A DNA stretch of 64,000 nucleotides from Caldimonas caldifontis. GTDB lineage: Bacteria > Pseudomonadota > Gammaproteobacteria > Burkholderiales > Burkholderiaceae_C. The stretch covers positions 248,001 to 312,000 of the forward strand of contig NZ_PSNX01000004.1 in the NCBI RefSeq assembly GCF_002930615.1, in the 5' to 3' direction. Each line of letters opens with the position of its first letter. Within the stretch, counting starts at the first letter, position 1. The position numbers were made by a program, and so were the translations under genes. The notes beneath the pieces were generated by a model. The model was not told the origin of the DNA. It saw nothing but the letters and a program-made list of their open reading frames with translations, and did no database searches. This document shows, in pieces, positions 17,741 through 26,967 of the stretch.

Positions 17741-19195
17741 TCAGCGGGCCTGGAAGGCCGCCTGCTGCCCCAGCATGTCCATCACGTGCTGGGGCATGCT
17801 CGACCGCAGCTGCCGCTCGAGCTGCTCCAGGTGGCTGGACACCGCCCGGAACGAGCCGACCTTCTGGTACAGCAGGTTCTTCTCCTGCGACAGCTGCAGC
17901 AGCATGGCCTGGGCCCGCTGCCTCACCAGGTTGGCGCGATCCCGCTGGGTCTGCTGCAAGGTGTAGTCCTTGTCCAGCGCCGCCATGCCCACGCGCAGGT
18001 TCCGCTCCAGGAATACGTAGGCGTAGTCGGCCGCGATCACGTCGCGGTACTGCGCGATCAGGCTGTCGGACAGCCCCGAGCCGGGGATCGTCGCGCCGAT
18101 CGAGAGCATCTTGTAGACCGGCTCGGTGGTCTGGTTGACGAAGCCGACCTCGGCCGAGTTGTTCGGGATCGCCGTGCGCGTGGCAATCTTGTCGGCGATC
18201 GAGCGCATCATGGTCTCGACACGGGCGGTGAAGGGCGTGTGGGTGTAGCTGGTGTTCAGCGTCACCACGTCGCAGTCCGTGTAGTTGTTGCACCGGAGCA
18301 GGTGCTGCGTCACGTTGGTGCCGGTGCCCGCCGCCTGGCCGTACAGCAACTGGCTGATCGAGGTGATCGTCGGCGCCACGGGTTCGGGATCGCGCGCGGC
18401 ATCCTCGGCGTAGAAGATCACCGTGCCGACGATGCTCATGATGAGCTCGCGCTCCTGGTCGTCTAGGTAAGTGCCGGTGCGCTGCAGCGCCTTCCACGTC
18501 AGGTTGCCGACGAAGGGCGCCTTGTTGCGGATGTTGGCGTCGCCCGAGGAGCGGGCCGAGGCCAGGATGCTGGGGCGGTCGGTCGCGCAGCGGCGGCGCG
18601 CGGCATCTCGATCGGTCTCCAGGCCCATTTCGATGGCCAGGTCGGAGCAGGCCTCCTGCGAGCTGAAGCCCGCCGCCTCGGCGGCGGTGCTGACGATGGC
18701 CTTTGCGGTCTCGCAGGAGTTGATGCGCGCGTTGTTGATCCAGGTCTCCAGGCCCTTGGCCCACTTGGTCAGCCCGCCCAGCAGCGGCGAGACCGACTCC
18801 AGCGCCAGCTGGAAGGCGATGCCCGGCAGCGCGGCCGTGATGTTGCGCAGCATGTTCTTGAACTCGGCCGCCGAGATGTGCGAGAAGGAGCCGCCGAAGA
18901 CGTCGATGCCGCCGCAGCCGGCGCGGGCGCTCGGAAACTGGATCGCGGCAAGCTGGTAGACCTTGTTCGGCGCACGCATGAACAGGCTGCCCCCGGTGTA
19001 GGTGTTGAAGGTCTGCCCCCGGAACGCTCCCGGTGCGGTGTAGTTGCCGATGGCGCCCAAGCTGTTGAACATGTTGTTCACCTCGGCGTTCAGGTCACCG
19101 GCCCGCAGTGGCGCGGGGCCCACGGCGAGCGCGGCGCAGCACAGGGCGACCACCACAGCGCGGTGCAGGGACTGGTCGCCGTCGGTACGCTTCAT
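17741..19195 (-). CDS. traH: TraH, F-type pilus assembly protein
   Basis: This 484-residue exported protein is needed for pilus extension in F-type systems and acts in the periplasm/outer membrane with TraF, TraW, TraU and TrbC. A signal peptide is visible (VVALCCAALAVGPAPLRAGD). The family N-terminus follows: LNAEVNNMFNSLGAIGNYTAPGAF split by short spacing and ending in GQTFNTYTGGSLF. The C-terminal ~80 residues are helical and Gln/Leu-rich, as in other TraH coiled coils. Length is normal. It lies between traF (47 bases upstream) and the traG start. Confidence 0.95.
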   Translation of the reverse strand: MKRTDGDQSLHRAVVVALCCAALAVGPAPLRAGDLNAEVNNMFNSLGAIGNYTAPGAFRGQTFNTYTGGSLFMRAPNKVYQLAAIQFPSARAGCGGIDVFGGSFSHISAAEFKNMLRNITAALPGIAFQLALESVSPLLGGLTKWAKGLETWINNARINSCETAKAIVSTAAEAAGFSSQEACSDLAIEMGLETDRDAARRRCATDRPSILASARSSGDANIRNKAPFVGNLTWKALQRTGTYLDDQERELIMSIVGTVIFYAEDAARDPEPVAPTITSISQLLYGQAAGTGTNVTQHLLRCNNYTDCDVVTLNTSYTHTPFTARVETMMRSIADKIATRTAIPNNSAEVGFVNQTTEPVYKMLSIGATIPGSGLSDSLIAQYRDVIAADYAYVFLERNLRVGMAALDKDYTLQQTQRDRANLVRQRAQAMLLQLSQEKNLLYQKVGSFRAVSSHLEQLERQLRSSMPQHVMDMLGQQAAFQAR

Positions 19196-19242
19196 CGGGG
19201 GCTCCTTTGGATTTCGGTCTGCGCCGGTGCGGGCTCACCGCC

Positions 19243-20154
19243 TCAGCGCTGATGGGTCAAGCGGGCCTGGGCCTGCAGGCCGCCAGTCGCGCCCAGGAAC
19301 GGTGTGGCGGCGCTGTCGGGTGAAGCCGCGACCATCGAGATGCGCTCCACCAGCTGCGCCTCGGACAGCACGCCGAAACCGATCGGGGTGATCTTTCCGG
19401 TGAAGGGCTGGGCGAGGTAGACGGCGGGAACCTGGCTCACCCGCAGCGTGGTGGCGATCCCGTTGTCCCGTCGGGCGTCCGCGAAGCCGGGGATCGGGCC
19501 TCCGTCGACGCTGATCGCGACCACCTTGATGCCGTGCCGGGCCTGGAAGGCCTCGAGCGTCGGCGCGAAGGCATGGCAGTAGGGGCAGTCGCTGCGGAAG
19601 AAGAAGAACAGGACATGGTCGCGGCCGAGGGCGCTGATGGACTGGCTGCGCTGGGCCGTCTGAAGCTGGTCGAACACCTCCAGGGCCTTCGCGTTCACCG
19701 GGCGCCCCTGGAGCGTGGGGTCGAGCTCGGGGCTGGCCCAAGCGATGCGCTGCGCCACGTCGGCGAAGGTGGATGCGCGCGACACCACCTGGGCCTCCAG
19801 CTCCATGTAGCGGCGTACGTTGGCTTCGGTCGGCCGCATGATGGCGATGTGCCGGCGCTCCTCGAGGGCCTTCTGCAGGCGCTCGAACTCGACGACCTCC
19901 GGGAGCTTCGCGGGCGACCGCCGCGGTGCAGTGGCGGCACTCGATGGCGTTGCGGCCTGCCGCGGTGCGGAAGCCGGTGGTTCGGGCGGCGGGACCTCCG
20001 GCTCCTCGTAGAAGTGCCATCCGCGCCAGTTGTCGGACCAGTACGGCCGTCCGGAGTCCTGCGGCTGCGCAAGGACGATCGTCCCGCTGCCGAGCGTGAC
20101 AACGAGGCAGAGTGCGAGCCGAACTTGGCGCGAGGCAGGGCGGCGCAGCGTCAT
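19243..20154 (-). CDS. traF: TraF, periplasmic thioredoxin-like pilus assembly protein
   Basis: This 303-residue exported protein has a signal peptide (LALCLVVTLGSGTIVLAQPQ) and a thioredoxin-like C-terminal half with FFFRSDCPYCHAFAP near residue 190. TraF helps fold or position disulfide-bonded transfer proteins such as TraH, TraU and TraN. F plasmid TraF lacks the CXXC, but many relatives, including this one, keep it. The ATG at 20154 overlaps the upstream stop (ATGA). Confidence 0.94.
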   Translation of the reverse strand: MTLRRPASRQVRLALCLVVTLGSGTIVLAQPQDSGRPYWSDNWRGWHFYEEPEVPPPEPPASAPRQAATPSSAATAPRRSPAKLPEVVEFERLQKALEERRHIAIMRPTEANVRRYMELEAQVVSRASTFADVAQRIAWASPELDPTLQGRPVNAKALEVFDQLQTAQRSQSISALGRDHVLFFFFRSDCPYCHAFAPTLEAFQARHGIKVVAISVDGGPIPGFADARRDNGIATTLRVSQVPAVYLAQPFTGKITPIGFGVLSEAQLVERISMVAASPDSAATPFLGATGGLQAQARLTHQR

Positions 20155-20564
20155 GGGCGCCGCCTCATGTCCATCAAGACGGGCGACCGCGGCGGCTGGC
20201 CGTCACGGCAGTAGTTGATGCCGAAGTCGATGGTCTGCCGCCGCGGTGCCTGCACGCCGCCAGCGCCGTAGTTCGGCAACTGCACGCCGTCTTGCCAGAA
20301 GCGCACGTTCAGGCGACTGCAGCCGGGCTGGGCGTAGCGCTTCTCGGTGCTCACGTCGATGTAGATCGGCGTCGTGGCGCTGAAGCGCTTCGAGATCGCG
20401 TCGGCGACCTCGCCGACCAGGACCCCGTGGGCCTTGCCGTCGGGTGCGTCCAGGGCCGACAGCATCAGCTGCCTGGCATCGCGGACCTGCAGTCGTTCCT
20501 GAGCCATGGCAGTGCTGACAAACAAGGCGCATGCGGCGCCGACCAGAACGGTGATGGCCCTCAT
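20151..20564 (-). CDS. Small exported protein of the transfer operon, function unknown
   Basis: This protein of about 137 residues has a signal peptide (AITVLVGAACALFVSTAMAQ) and a hydrophilic mature part with two cysteines (YAQPGCSRLNVRF and INYCRDG). It overlaps both traN and traF by ATGA, so it is translated as part of the set. I cannot match it to a named Tra protein. The position suggests a periplasmic accessory of mating-pair formation. The ATG at 20564 is preferred; a GTG at 20570 is possible. Confidence 0.75.
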   Translation of the reverse strand: MRAITVLVGAACALFVSTAMAQERLQVRDARQLMLSALDAPDGKAHGVLVGEVADAISKRFSATTPIYIDVSTEKRYAQPGCSRLNVRFWQDGVQLPNYGAGGVQAPRRQTIDFGINYCRDGQPPRSPVLMDMRRRP

Positions 20565-23032
20565 TGGCACTTCCCCTGGCCGTAGTAGCAGGTGGGCACG
20601 CGGCTGGCGCTGCCGGCCTGCAGCGCGTTGACGTTCGGCAGGGTCGGCACCAGCGACGCGTAGAACTCCGACAGGTCCATCGCAGCGAAGTTGAGCGCCT
20701 GCAATTGCGCGACGGTGAAGCCGGAGCAGTCGGCGTTCTGCGCACCGCCCCAGCCCTTGCCGATCTGCGCGCGGCCCTGTTCATTGACGATGCGCGCCAG
20801 CATCGAGTTGAAGCAGCACTTCGAGGTGGTGTGCTCGACGCAGGACACGCACACGCCCAGGACCCGGAAGCAGGATGAGCACCAGGTGCCGATCGTGTGG
20901 CACAGCTTGGCGCCTTCCTTCATCGCCAGCTTCCCCTCGTCCTCGTTGCAGGACATCATCGAGAGGACGATGTAGATGATCACCGCGATGGCCAGCGTCC
21001 ACGGGTCGAAGGCCACGACCAGACTGTCGCCGGCATACACGGCCACCGATCCAGCGGGCAGGGCGGCGCCATTGACCGCCACCGTCACGCCATAGGTCGT
21101 GAACGTGCCGCTGAAGCCGCCGCCCATCAGCAGCGCCGAGATGCCCTGGTAGATGAACTGCTGGTTCTGCGAGTTCATCAGCACGTCGAAGACCAGACGC
21201 GAGCCGCCGCCGAAGATGCTCTGGTTCGTCATGCCGGCGCCGGCGCCGTCGGCGTAGCAGCAGTTCTTCAGCAGGCGGTCGCGGCAGCGGTTCTCCTCGC
21301 CCTTGAAGACCTGCATGCGGTCGGCGTCCAGGTAGATGCCTGCCTCGCGCCCGGCCTCGAGCATCGACATGCTGCGCGCAAAGTCGGGGTCGTTCGGCGC
21401 GCCGATGTCGAAGCAGTTGCCGCTCAGGCAGAAGACGTTGGTCGGGCAGTTGCTGGCGGTGGTGACGGTCTCGGCGGGCACGGGGCAGCTGTAGCCGTCC
21501 TCGAACACCTCGCACAGGCCGGTGACGGCATTGGTCTGCCGGCAAGTCGACGACTGCGGCGTGCAGCCTGCTGCCACCAGCGGTGCGCACTGGTCGGCCG
21601 ACGCGCCGCCGCTGCACGACATGGTGCTCCGGTACTCCCAGCAGTCGCGGGTGACGGCCACGCCGTCGACGACCTTGGTCGCCGGGCCATCGGTGCAGAC
21701 GGCGGGCGAGGTCGTGGTGCAGCGACCACCGACGTCCAGGGTCGGGCACTGGTCGTCCCAGCGGTCGGTCTCGGTGACGGTGGTGGCTGGCCGCGTGTAG
21801 GACAGGCGCATCGTCGGAATCGGGCCGAAGGCGGGGTTGGGCGCCCAGCCGATCACGGCCCGGTCGGCGTCGATGTTCCAGTAGGTGCCGGCCACGGTGC
21901 CCGTGATGTCGATGCCGGCGTAAGGCGTCCAGCCGGGAGCGGGCGCGTAGCACTTGGTGCCGTCCAGGGCGGTGGTGGTGCAGCCGCTGTCGCCCTGGCA
22001 GACGGTGTCCTGGATGTTGTCGCCGCTCTGCGTGCCGGCACGGCAGGCGGCGTAGACCTTGAGGAAGGGCTCGACGCTGGTGCAGCTGTAGCCGGAGTCG
22101 CCGCCACCGGTACAGACCTCGGCGCGCTCCGGGGCCACCATCGCAGTCAGGCTGCAGGTCGATCCGCTGCAGCTCTTGTCGGCCACCCAGACGGCCGTGC
22201 GGATGGGCTGGCCGTCGATCATCGAGTAGGTGGTGTCGAGAACCGACACGATCTGCGGGAAGACGACCGGCGTCGTCATGTCCACGTCGAAGAAGCTGAG
22301 CGGATTGCCGTCCTGGGTGACGCGGAAGTGCTGCGCGGTAACGGCGCGGTCAGGCAGGCACTGCACGTCCAGACCCGTGCGGCCGGAGGCGGCGTGGGCG
22401 AACCAGTCGCCCGGGTTGCAGCTGGTGGTCCGCGTCGTGCTGACGGTCAGGCTTCGGCTGCAGCTGTAGTTGCCGACGCCGACGTAGCGCAGGCAGCTGC
22501 GTGGCTGCATGCCGGCGGGCACCGGGGTGATCGTGGTGGTGCAACCGCTGTAGTAGGCGGCCAGGCTGCCCAGCTCGGCCGACGGCGTCCGGCCGATTGC
22601 ACGCGCGGCAGCCACGGCAGGGTCATCGGCGCCGATCGTCGGGCGCGGCGTGTTTGCCGAGGAGAGGGCGCCACGCTGCGCCTGGCAGAGAGGGTCGGTG
22701 GGGGTCAGTGCACAGGCAGACAGCCTCGCGCTGCCCTGCGACGACAGGTTGGGCTGGCGGTAGTAGCTGCGCTCCGGTGGCGTGGTCGTGTAGCCCGGCA
22801 CCACGGCGGTGGCGCCCGGGGTGGTGACGTTGCCGCGGGCCACCGGGTTTGCGGCCTGGCCGGCAGCGACCCCTTCCTCGTGCGGGCCGGCCACGGCGGC
22901 GGTCTGCGTTGTCAGGAAGCAGACGGCGGTGATGAAGGCGACGAGGCGGCGCCACGGCGAGGCGCGGCTCGCCGTCAACGGCGGCGGGGCAGGGCGGTGG
23001 CTGTAGGGGCCTGGCGGCGTGGTGTGAGGCAC
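20561..23032 (-). CDS. traN: TraN, outer-membrane mating-pair stabilisation protein
   Basis: TraN is the cysteine-rich outer-membrane adhesin that stabilises mating pairs by contacting recipient surface proteins. More than 50 cysteines are spread through the protein, and the C-terminal region (NRCRDRLLKNCCYADGAG, then many CXXC pairs) is characteristic. A signal peptide is clear (VAFITAVCFLTTQTAAVAGP). No ATG lies in front of it: candidates are GTG 23032 (used here), TTG 22978 and GTG 23188. The absence of a good start just where the Kiwa insertion begins suggests the 5' end or its ribosome-binding site was altered. It overlaps the next gene by ATGA. Confidence 0.88.
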   Translation of the reverse strand: MPHTTPPGPYSHRPAPPPLTASRASPWRRLVAFITAVCFLTTQTAAVAGPHEEGVAAGQAANPVARGNVTTPGATAVVPGYTTTPPERSYYRQPNLSSQGSARLSACALTPTDPLCQAQRGALSSANTPRPTIGADDPAVAAARAIGRTPSAELGSLAAYYSGCTTTITPVPAGMQPRSCLRYVGVGNYSCSRSLTVSTTRTTSCNPGDWFAHAASGRTGLDVQCLPDRAVTAQHFRVTQDGNPLSFFDVDMTTPVVFPQIVSVLDTTYSMIDGQPIRTAVWVADKSCSGSTCSLTAMVAPERAEVCTGGGDSGYSCTSVEPFLKVYAACRAGTQSGDNIQDTVCQGDSGCTTTALDGTKCYAPAPGWTPYAGIDITGTVAGTYWNIDADRAVIGWAPNPAFGPIPTMRLSYTRPATTVTETDRWDDQCPTLDVGGRCTTTSPAVCTDGPATKVVDGVAVTRDCWEYRSTMSCSGGASADQCAPLVAAGCTPQSSTCRQTNAVTGLCEVFEDGYSCPVPAETVTTASNCPTNVFCLSGNCFDIGAPNDPDFARSMSMLEAGREAGIYLDADRMQVFKGEENRCRDRLLKNCCYADGAGAGMTNQSIFGGGSRLVFDVLMNSQNQQFIYQGISALLMGGGFSGTFTTYGVTVAVNGAALPAGSVAVYAGDSLVVAFDPWTLAIAVIIYIVLSMMSCNEDEGKLAMKEGAKLCHTIGTWCSSCFRVLGVCVSCVEHTTSKCCFNSMLARIVNEQGRAQIGKGWGGAQNADCSGFTVAQLQALNFAAMDLSEFYASLVPTLPNVNALQAGSASRVPTCYYGQGKCQ

Positions 23033-23601
23033 GCCCCATCGTCGAGGGCAGTACGGCTGGTGTCTCGGGGAAACGGTGGGTGAGAGAGTGGGGTTTCGCC
23101 GCTGGGCGAAGCCCTCCACGAATTGCCAGCGAGCAGCGCCCTTTGCTGGGCAGTCTGGTGAGGCCTGTACGCCATGTTCTGAACGCACTGCAGACTCGCA
23201 CCGAGCGCCCTGTGGGGTGAGGGAGGTCAGGCCCGAGAAGGCGACTCAGCGGCGCGATGGGCTGTATAAAATACCAGTTCGAAGGGTTCGTTGTCCGGAT
23301 CGGTCCGGGCCGTGCCGCGATCAGGTACCGTGCAGCGAGGCAACAGGTGGCACCCGTGATTCAAACTGCTCGAGCTGTGCGGTGAAAGGCGTGGAATGCA
23401 GCGGCCAGGGTGGGTTTGCCGATACGCTCGCTGGGCGTCGCCTGCAGCGGGACATCGCGCCTTCGCGAGGCCTGGGTCGACGTGAACCGATTGCGAGGAG
23501 CCGCGCGATTCACTCGAAGAGTGACTTCATCGACATCGGGCAGGCACCCTGTGGCGGAGTGTCGCTGAGCCATAGTTGCGACATCACGGTTGCCGCTTGA
23601 C
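23033..23601. promoter_or_regulatory. Divergent region between traN and kwaA with a candidate kwaA promoter
   Basis: No convincing gene between the traN start and kwaA. A strong -10-like TATAAAAT lies at 23265-23272 on the plus strand, about 330 bases before kwaA; no good -35 is seen 17 bases upstream. The stretch is less GC-rich than the tra genes and probably contains the left edge of the Kiwa insertion. Confidence 0.4.
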
Positions 23602-24189
23602 ATGGGATCCTCTGATACGTCTCTGCGGTTGCGCTTCTGGGCATCGCTCCTGATCTTCGTCAGCGGGTATGCGCCTCTGCTCGTCATTCTTGCCGTCAAG
23701 GACCTGCAGATTGTCAATCGCATCCCCACGCCGCAGCATCCCTGGATGTTCGCTGTCCTGATCGCAGTGGCAGCCCTGAGCAGCTTGATGGTGTTGGGCG
23801 CCATAAGGAGCATCAGGAGCGGGCTTTCCGTCGAGGTGACGAAAGCAGCCAACAAGTCGGGTGAGATGTTCGGCTACACCATTCCGTATGTGTTGTCCTT
23901 CGTACGAATCGACCTGGGCGAATGGCAGACGCTTGTCAGTCTGGCGATATTTCTTGGGATGATGTTCGCAGTCGCGTATCGAACACAGACAGTTTTCGTC
24001 AATCCCATTCTGGCGGTAGCGGGCTACATGCTCATCGACTGCACGTTCAAACGCGCAGGTACAGAGACGCAAGCCATGATCATCACGCGGGTTCCTCTCA
24101 AAATCGGCGCTTCGTACACGATCGAGCGGCTCTCGCATTACCTTTACGCAGCCGCCGAGTTGCAAGAAGATCGCAGGGATAACCAATGA
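23602..24189 (+). CDS. kwaA: KwaA, membrane component of the Kiwa anti-phage system
   Basis: This 195-residue protein has four or five hydrophobic helices (FWASLLIFVSGYAPLLVILAV, WMFAVLIAVAALSSLMVLGAI, WQTLVSLAIFLGMMFAVAY and a weaker NPILAVAGYMLIDC). Size and layout match KwaA, the membrane sensor of Kiwa that responds to phage attack at the cell surface. The assignment rests mainly on the adjacent kwaB, with which it overlaps by ATGA. The ATG at 23602 is preferred over a TTG at 23590. The pair runs against the surrounding transfer operon. Confidence 0.85.
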   Translation: MGSSDTSLRLRFWASLLIFVSGYAPLLVILAVKDLQIVNRIPTPQHPWMFAVLIAVAALSSLMVLGAIRSIRSGLSVEVTKAANKSGEMFGYTIPYVLSFVRIDLGEWQTLVSLAIFLGMMFAVAYRTQTVFVNPILAVAGYMLIDCTFKRAGTETQAMIITRVPLKIGASYTIERLSHYLYAAAELQEDRRDNQ

Positions 24190-25121
24190 GCACGAAGGAA
24201 GCAACCAGGCTCAAGAAGCTGAAAGCCCTGGACCTGTCCAAGGCGAGTTCCAGTTTCTGGGTGGTCAAGCGCAAGCCGGCGCAGCCGCCCTACAGCTACT
24301 CCGTCCTACGAGTAGACATCGATGCCAAACTTTCCAAGCGCCTGAAGGGATACATGAAGGCGCAGTTCCAGGACCGCGACCTCCCGCTGGAACCCTACGA
24401 CTTCAATACGGCCGACCCAGACGAGAAATTGCTGACGCTGGACTCTGACGGAACAGACTTTGAGAAAGTCCAAGCAGCAATTGATGCGGGGTTCGACAAT
24501 GGCGTCGTCAAGGACTACGCGCAACTGCTCGGCTCGTGGGCCTATGTCGTGCTGTTCGAGATCGACGGCAAACGTGCATTTGCATGGCGCAAGATCAGCA
24601 ATCTGAACACCCCGGCTGCCGCCAAGTCACGAAAGACTCTTTACTTCATCGGCCACAAGCTTGTCGATGCGGAGGATCAGAAGGTCTTCGTCATCGATCC
24701 TCGCTTCGACTTCATTGCGTTTGAAGGCACCGTCTTCATTGGCCGCAAGTCGGCCTTCGAGACCTCGATGAACTTCCGCGAAGGGATGAAACAGAAGGGT
24801 GCGGAACTCCTGGACGCTTTCAAGGAGTTGGACCTCCTGAGTGATGTGGAGCCGATCCGCAAGTATGTCGGGGAAAACCTGCATCACCTTCGCAAACTTG
24901 CTGCCATCAAGAATGCCGGCTACTACAGCAAGCCGGACTACATGGCCAAGCTAGTAAAGGTAGTCAAGGCGGAGAAGTGGGACCTCAAGATCGAGGGTGG
25001 GAAGATCATTGTTGAAGAGGACACCATCGAGTTGCTCCTCAAGCTGCTGAACAACGATCGGTTGCGGTCGCCGATCAATGATGAGGTGTTCGACTCGTCG
25101 GCCAAGAAGGCTGTCACGTAG
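24186..25121 (+). CDS. kwaB: KwaB (DUF4868), DNA-binding effector of Kiwa
   Basis: This 311-residue soluble protein belongs to DUF4868. The diagnostic stretch VIDPRFDFIAFEGTVFIGR followed by KSAFETSMNFREGM lies at about residues 175-205. KwaB acts with KwaA to block phage late transcription and replication. Charged residues dominate and the C-terminus is lysine-rich. Start at ATG 24186 inside the kwaA stop. Codon use is less GC-biased than in the tra genes, in line with separate acquisition. Confidence 0.9.
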   Translation: MSTKEATRLKKLKALDLSKASSSFWVVKRKPAQPPYSYSVLRVDIDAKLSKRLKGYMKAQFQDRDLPLEPYDFNTADPDEKLLTLDSDGTDFEKVQAAIDAGFDNGVVKDYAQLLGSWAYVVLFEIDGKRAFAWRKISNLNTPAAAKSRKTLYFIGHKLVDAEDQKVFVIDPRFDFIAFEGTVFIGRKSAFETSMNFREGMKQKGAELLDAFKELDLLSDVEPIRKYVGENLHHLRKLAAIKNAGYYSKPDYMAKLVKVVKAEKWDLKIEGGKIIVEEDTIELLLKLLNNDRLRSPINDEVFDSSAKKAVT

Positions 25122-25199
25122 GCGTTCGACTGGCCGTGCCTGCCAGCCGCTGGCTTGGTCGACTGATCTGCTTCGCAGGCGGCAGAGCATGGCGAATGC

Positions 25200-25901
25200 C
25201 TATCGGTGCGGCGTTGAGGTTCCTGGCGATCGTCGGCCCATGTACTGCATCGCATACTCCAGGGTCACGTCGCCAGCCACCTTCGCGAACGACTGCGATG
25301 GGCCGCAAGCACGGAAAGCACAGGCCACGTTGCCGGCGTCTTCCTTGACCAGGACGAACGTTGGCGTCCTCGTGATCCCATACCGATCGAACGCTTCCGG
25401 ATCGATCTGAACGGCAACGCGGCGACTGCCGATCAGCGCCTGCATCTGTGTCACCGTGTCACGGATCGATCCGTTTGCCAACCCCCGCAGCACGAGCGTC
25501 GCGCCCGCCCGCGCTGCCTGGTCGACCAAGCGCTGGAGCGTTGGCTCCGGCATCGCGAAGCTCACGAAGATCAGCACCTTCGGCCCTGCCTTGCCCGGAG
25601 CCATCGCCGCTGCCTGAGCTCCGTTCTGCACGTCGAAGCCCTTGGATATGGCCTCGAGGTCGATGGGCATGCGGGTCACCGGCTGCGGCAGGTTCTCGAT
25701 GCGAGCTGCGCCAGGAATCGGCACCCGTGCGAGCTCAGACTCTGTCGGCATCCGATGCTGCTGGCGCGCGCGCTCGATGTCGGCGTCGGTCACCGCGGGT
25801 GGCGTCGCAGGGGCACCCAGCACGCTGCGGGCAAGAAGGAGAACGGCGACTCCCGCGCCGAGCGTCCGTCCGATGGGCGATGCCCCGTCAGTAGCCCACA
25901 C
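25200..25901 (-). CDS. trbC: TrbC, F-type pilin assembly protein
   Basis: This exported protein of about 233 residues contains the TrbC/Ftype domain (PKVLIFVSFAMPEPTLQRLVDQ to EAFDRYGITRTPTFVLV). In F-like systems TrbC works with TraW in the periplasm during pilus assembly. The start is probably GTG 25901, overlapping traU by 14 bases; a hydrophobic leader (GAGVAVLLLARSVLGAPA) follows. The last dozen residues (GRRSPGTSTPHR) look like random extension into foreign sequence, and the Kiwa insertion begins right after, so the true C-terminus may have been replaced. Confidence 0.9.
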   Translation of the reverse strand: MWATDGASPIGRTLGAGVAVLLLARSVLGAPATPPAVTDADIERARQQHRMPTESELARVPIPGAARIENLPQPVTRMPIDLEAISKGFDVQNGAQAAAMAPGKAGPKVLIFVSFAMPEPTLQRLVDQAARAGATLVLRGLANGSIRDTVTQMQALIGSRRVAVQIDPEAFDRYGITRTPTFVLVKEDAGNVACAFRACGPSQSFAKVAGDVTLEYAMQYMGRRSPGTSTPHR

Positions 25902-26967
25902 AGCAGTTCCTCTTCCTGAACAGCATGAACGCGAAGTCCTCGCCGCGCACCGGGTACTCCTTGCCGGCGCCCCAGACGATGGTGCTGCGGCCGAAGGGCT
26001 GGCAGCAGCGCCCGCCGTCCTTGGCGGTGTTGGCCACCGGGTAGGTCAGCTGGGTCTTGTAGGCGGTCTTGTCCATCGCCGGCAGAAAGTAGGGCCCGCA
26101 CAGGCCCGGCCGGCCATGCCAGCCCCAGGCCAGCAGCTCGCGGTGCATCTTGGCGGTCAGCCGCTGCGCGATGAGGGCCGCCGTTCGCACCCCGCCCATG
26201 TGGTACGGCACGTGGCCATCGAGGGGGTAGATGCCGCCCTGGCAGCCCGCGCACCAGAACATCTCGGCGATGCCGAAACCTGCGGTCGCGGCCACGCAAT
26301 CGGCCGCGCAGGCCGCCACCGCCACCGGGTTGGCGAACAGCACGGCCTCGGGGTTGAGGATGAGGGTCAGCTCGTCGTCGTTCCACAGCGGGTCCACCTC
26401 GGTCAGGTAGGCCAGGTCGAACGAGCCCCGCTCCAGGCACGGGAAGTCGGTCACGACCTCCAGCCAGTACAGCACCGGGTTCACGTAGAAGTGCGCCTGG
26501 TAGAAGCTACCGCCGTCGCCATCGCCTTCGGGGCGCGTGAACCGTGCCGCCGCCGGCGCCGGGATGCCGGGGTCGAGGTCGATGCCACCCAGCGACGCCA
26601 GGCAGAACGGCTTGCGCACGGCCTCCACGTGCCGCGCCGGCTCCCAGAACCCGATCGACAGACCGATGGTGGGGTTCACGCCGCAACTGCAGACCGGGTT
26701 GGACGGGTTGGGGATGTCCTCCTGCCCATCGAAGTTGGCGATGGTGGCGCTGCCGATGCTGATCGGCAGGATGCAGCTCCAGCAGATCTCGGTGATCGGG
26801 TTGGGGAAGCGGCCGGTGCAGGTCAGGCCGTCGGCGGCCTGCGCGGGCGCCACCCAGGGCAGGGCGACAGCCAGCAACGCGCGGGCAAGCACCTGGCTGG
26901 CCCATCGGCGAAGCGCGGGCATCCTCGGTGCGGCAAGCCAGCGGATCAGGGAGGGCAGGGTGGTCAT
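25888..26967 (-). CDS. traU: TraU, F-type transfer protein
   Basis: This 359-residue exported, cysteine-rich protein is needed for DNA transfer and pilus function. A signal peptide (LARALLAVALPWVAPAQA) is followed by the family start GRFPNPITEICWSCILPISIG, and the end carries paired cysteines (GGRCCQPFG and RKRNCCVGY). These cysteines probably form disulfides set up by the DsbC- and TraF-like proteins of this operon. The ATG at 26967 overlaps traW (ATGA). Confidence 0.95.
   Translation of the reverse strand: MTTLPSLIRWLAAPRMPALRRWASQVLARALLAVALPWVAPAQAADGLTCTGRFPNPITEICWSCILPISIGSATIANFDGQEDIPNPSNPVCSCGVNPTIGLSIGFWEPARHVEAVRKPFCLASLGGIDLDPGIPAPAAARFTRPEGDGDGGSFYQAHFYVNPVLYWLEVVTDFPCLERGSFDLAYLTEVDPLWNDDELTLILNPEAVLFANPVAVAACAADCVAATAGFGIAEMFWCAGCQGGIYPLDGHVPYHMGGVRTAALIAQRLTAKMHRELLAWGWHGRPGLCGPYFLPAMDKTAYKTQLTYPVANTAKDGGRCCQPFGRSTIVWGAGKEYPVRGEDFAFMLFRKRNCCVGY

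Noticed and set aside
20897-23083. 728-residue plus-strand frame opposite traN
   Set aside because: Shadow of traN: low-complexity Ala/Gly/Arg/Val-rich translation, no recognisable domain.
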